Shown here piece after piece: positions 6,432-7,498 of a stretch of DNA of 7,498 nucleotides (position 1 is the first letter of the stretch; each line of letters starts with the position of its first letter). This DNA is from Bacteroidales bacterium (lineage in GTDB: Bacteria; Bacteroidota; Bacteroidia; Bacteroidales; F082), in NCBI GenBank assembly GCA_900771045.1, contig CAAGMM010000405.1:1-7498 (forward strand). Reading direction: 5' to 3'. The notes beneath the pieces were generated by a model. That model was not told the origin of the DNA. It saw only the letters and a list, made by a program, of their open reading frames with translations, and did no database searches. The position numbers and the translations under genes were made by a program.

Positions 6432-6487
6432 GTTTAAGGTTTAAGGTTTAAGGTTTAAGGTTTAAGGTTTAATGCTTAAAGTTTAAG
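6432..6487 (+). repeat. GTTTAAG heptamers (8 units, 5 perfect in a row)
   Basis: Five perfect GTTTAAG units (6432-6466) are followed by GTTTAAT, GCTTAAA and a final perfect GTTTAAG. CTTAAA-G-TTTAAG at 6475-6487 forms a small palindrome. The perfect run suggests recent expansion or active homogenisation. Confidence 0.93.
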
Positions 6488-6517
6488 GTCAAACAGTCTA
6501 ATCGTCTAAAACGCATA

Positions 6518-6545
6518 AACGGAAGGTCTGAGACGACCTTCCGTT
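6518..6545 (-). terminator. Hairpin terminator of the surface-protein gene
   Basis: AACGGAAGGTC (6518-6528) and GACCTTCCGTT (6535-6545) form a perfect 11-bp stem with a 6-nt loop. Read on the minus strand it begins 26 nt after the TAA at 6572 and is followed by TATGCGTTTT, a weak T-tract. On the plus strand a T5 run sits 10 nt past the stem, so it may act in both directions, although no plus-strand gene leads into it. Confidence 0.7.
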
Positions 6546-6571
6546 ATCGTGTACGTTTTTCGTTGGCAAAG

Positions 6572-7498
6572 TTATTCGACATCCTGCACCAACCGAACCG
6601 AGAACCCATTCCACCGGAAGTTGTAGATCACCTCATGGTAGGCAAGGGCTAGGAAACACGCATATTGATCTCCGCTCTGTGTCGAAGACCAATAGCTGCC
6701 GTCAGTTTCAACATTAAAGACCTCAGAACCAGCGCGGTTACCAGGGGCGGGAAGGAACACGCAACCCTCGGGTATGGAGGTGAGTTCTGAAGCGGTTGTC
6801 GTACCAGTGTAGTCGTCGGGAAAGATGATTAAACCGAATTTACCGTCATTAAGTTGTGTGATGACGCACGTCTTGCCGTAACCACTCTCGCCCTTTACCT
6901 CCCTCGTATCGATAAGGTAGGTCCATTCGTCGCTGCTGAGAGTGTGCCATTTGCTGTCAGTGCCGAAGGCTTCTCCCCACTCTCTGAAGCTACCAGAATA
7001 TACGGAATATTCCATTGACGTATTAATGCCGTAGTTCGTGGCCGACGTACTCCAGCCGAAAAAGTCAACGACATCGCCAGGCTGCAGATTGTCTATGTTG
7101 GTATTGCCGGGATTTTTACCCACGTAATCCTGCTGAGATGCGGCAAAACCCCAGTTGTATTTGGAGCCGTCCCATGTAGCCTGTAGGTTGCCCTTCGAGA
7201 AAAAGACCTTGCCGCCGCCATCGTTGATGGTGAACACGCCTGAAATCGCACCCTCTGGAACATATTTCATGACATTCACGCCAGTCAGTTCCTTGGCGCG
7301 GATCTTGCCGGCATGAATGACCATATTGAGAGTGGTGTCCCAAACTTTGCCGCCCTTAAATTCAAACTTGAGACCTTCATAATTACCTTGGGGCAGGGCG
7401 ATATAGAACGTCGTGTCTTTGTCCGCTTTGAGTTCAACGCCGTCGCCGCAGTTCAAAGTAACGGTGTTGGATTCGCCGTCATTAACGTCTGCATAGGT
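6572..7498 (-). CDS. Fimbrillin-like surface protein with FISUMP-type C-terminal domain (5' end beyond window)
   Basis: The frame is open from the right edge to the TAA at 6572-6574, giving 308 visible residues. An in-frame TTG at 7456 could be mistaken for a start, but coding continues through it to the edge (TYADVNDGESN...), so the true start lies outside. Visible residues about 10-75 resemble the end of a fimbrillin/Mfa-like domain (FYIALPQGNYEGLKFEF). Residues about 88-308 match a common Bacteroidota surface module: KVFFSKGNLQA, NWGFAASQQDYVG, WHTLSSDEWTYLIDTR, GLIIFPDDY, CVFLPAPGNR, SYWSSTQ and the ending FSVRLVQDV, the last part resembling the FISUMP (Fibrobacter succinogenes major paralogous) domain. 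Such proteins are typically exported lipoproteins or fimbrial/adhesin components, but signal peptide and lipobox would lie beyond the edge. The specific binding role is unknown. A hairpin terminator follows. Confidence 0.88.
   Translation of the reverse strand, partial: TYADVNDGESNTVTLNCGDGVELKADKDTTFYIALPQGNYEGLKFEFKGGKVWDTTLNMVIHAGKIRAKELTGVNVMKYVPEGAISGVFTINDGGGKVFFSKGNLQATWDGSKYNWGFAASQQDYVGKNPGNTNIDNLQPGDVVDFFGWSTSATNYGINTSMEYSVYSGSFREWGEAFGTDSKWHTLSSDEWTYLIDTREVKGESGYGKTCVITQLNDGKFGLIIFPDDYTGTTTASELTSIPEGCVFLPAPGNRAGSEVFNVETDGSYWSSTQSGDQYACFLALAYHEVIYNFRWNGFSVRLVQDVE

Larger units (their letters stand above)
6320..6487. repeat. Composite heptamer-repeat block, 24 units of 7 bp in one register
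   Basis: The block divides exactly into 7-nt units: three GAAGNNN-type units (6320-6340), a 21-nt spacer (6341-6361), seven GAGC-type units (6362-6410), a second copy of the spacer (6411-6431) and eight GTTTAAG-type units (6432-6487). Total length is 168 bp with no break in register. Both strands carry stop codons in the GTTTAAG section, so it does not encode a repeat peptide. It occupies more than half of the 307-bp gap between the WbqC gene and the surface-protein gene; the rest holds the WbqC promoter, its leader and a hairpin. Confidence 0.9.

Noticed and set aside
6320..6487. CRISPR array
   Set aside because: Units are 7 nt with no unique spacers of constant length, and no cas gene is present; the two 21-bp copies alone do not make an array.
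6432..6487. Telomere-like repeats (TTTAAGG resembles plant TTTAGGG)
   Set aside because: The array is internal, short and between ordinary bacterial genes; the likeness is one base away by chance.
6567..6574. TAACTTTG -7 element on the minus strand overlapping the stop codon of the surface-protein gene
   Set aside because: The next gene downstream has its own element at 6305-6312, and a strong hairpin at 6518-6545 would intervene.
7454..7456. TTG as the start of the surface-protein gene
   Set aside because: The frame stays open to the window edge with coding-like sequence and no signal peptide follows the TTG, so the gene begins outside.

Overview
The window looks like ordinary chromosome of a Bacteroidales/Bacteroidota organism. 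Five of the six intact gene starts are preceded by the Bacteroidota -7 promoter element TAnnTTTG. The gene families point the same way: a PorV/PorQ-like outer-membrane protein, a helix-hairpin-helix outer-membrane protein, a WbqC protein, and a fimbrillin-like protein with a FISUMP-type C-terminus. I cannot assign a genus. I see no tRNA, rRNA, insertion sequence, phage gene or CRISPR array.

Layout. Positions 1-2124 (minus) hold a two-gene operon read right to left: a PorV/PorQ-like beta-barrel protein, then, through a 4-base ATGA overlap, a helix-hairpin-helix outer-membrane protein that runs off the left edge. A divergent promoter region (2125-2205) also serves a DUF456 membrane protein at 2206-2727 (plus). 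A short convergent gap with four TTCTAAC heptamers separates it from an NlpC/P60 (C40) peptidase with an SH3-like N-terminus at 2784-3521 (minus). A second divergent promoter region (3522-3602) precedes a PgpH-type 7TM-HD phosphodiesterase at 3603-5663 (plus). That gene overlaps the tail of a convergent WbqC-family gene at 5641-6264 (minus) by 23 bp. The 307-bp gap at 6265-6571 holds the WbqC promoter, a 168-bp heptamer-repeat block and a strong hairpin. The 3' part of a surface-protein gene fills 6572-7498 (minus).

The themes are envelope and surface: outer-membrane barrels, cell-wall peptide hydrolysis, cyclic-di-AMP turnover (which in other bacteria bears on osmotic and wall homeostasis), a glycan-locus-type protein and a surface protein. 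Apart from the coupled pair on the left, the genes appear to be separate transcription units.

The least expected structure is the block at 6320-6487. Three different 7-nt repeat families and two copies of a 21-nt spacer sit in one unbroken 7-nt register (24 x 7 = 168 bp). One of the heptamers recurs, in opposite orientation, at 2748-2779.
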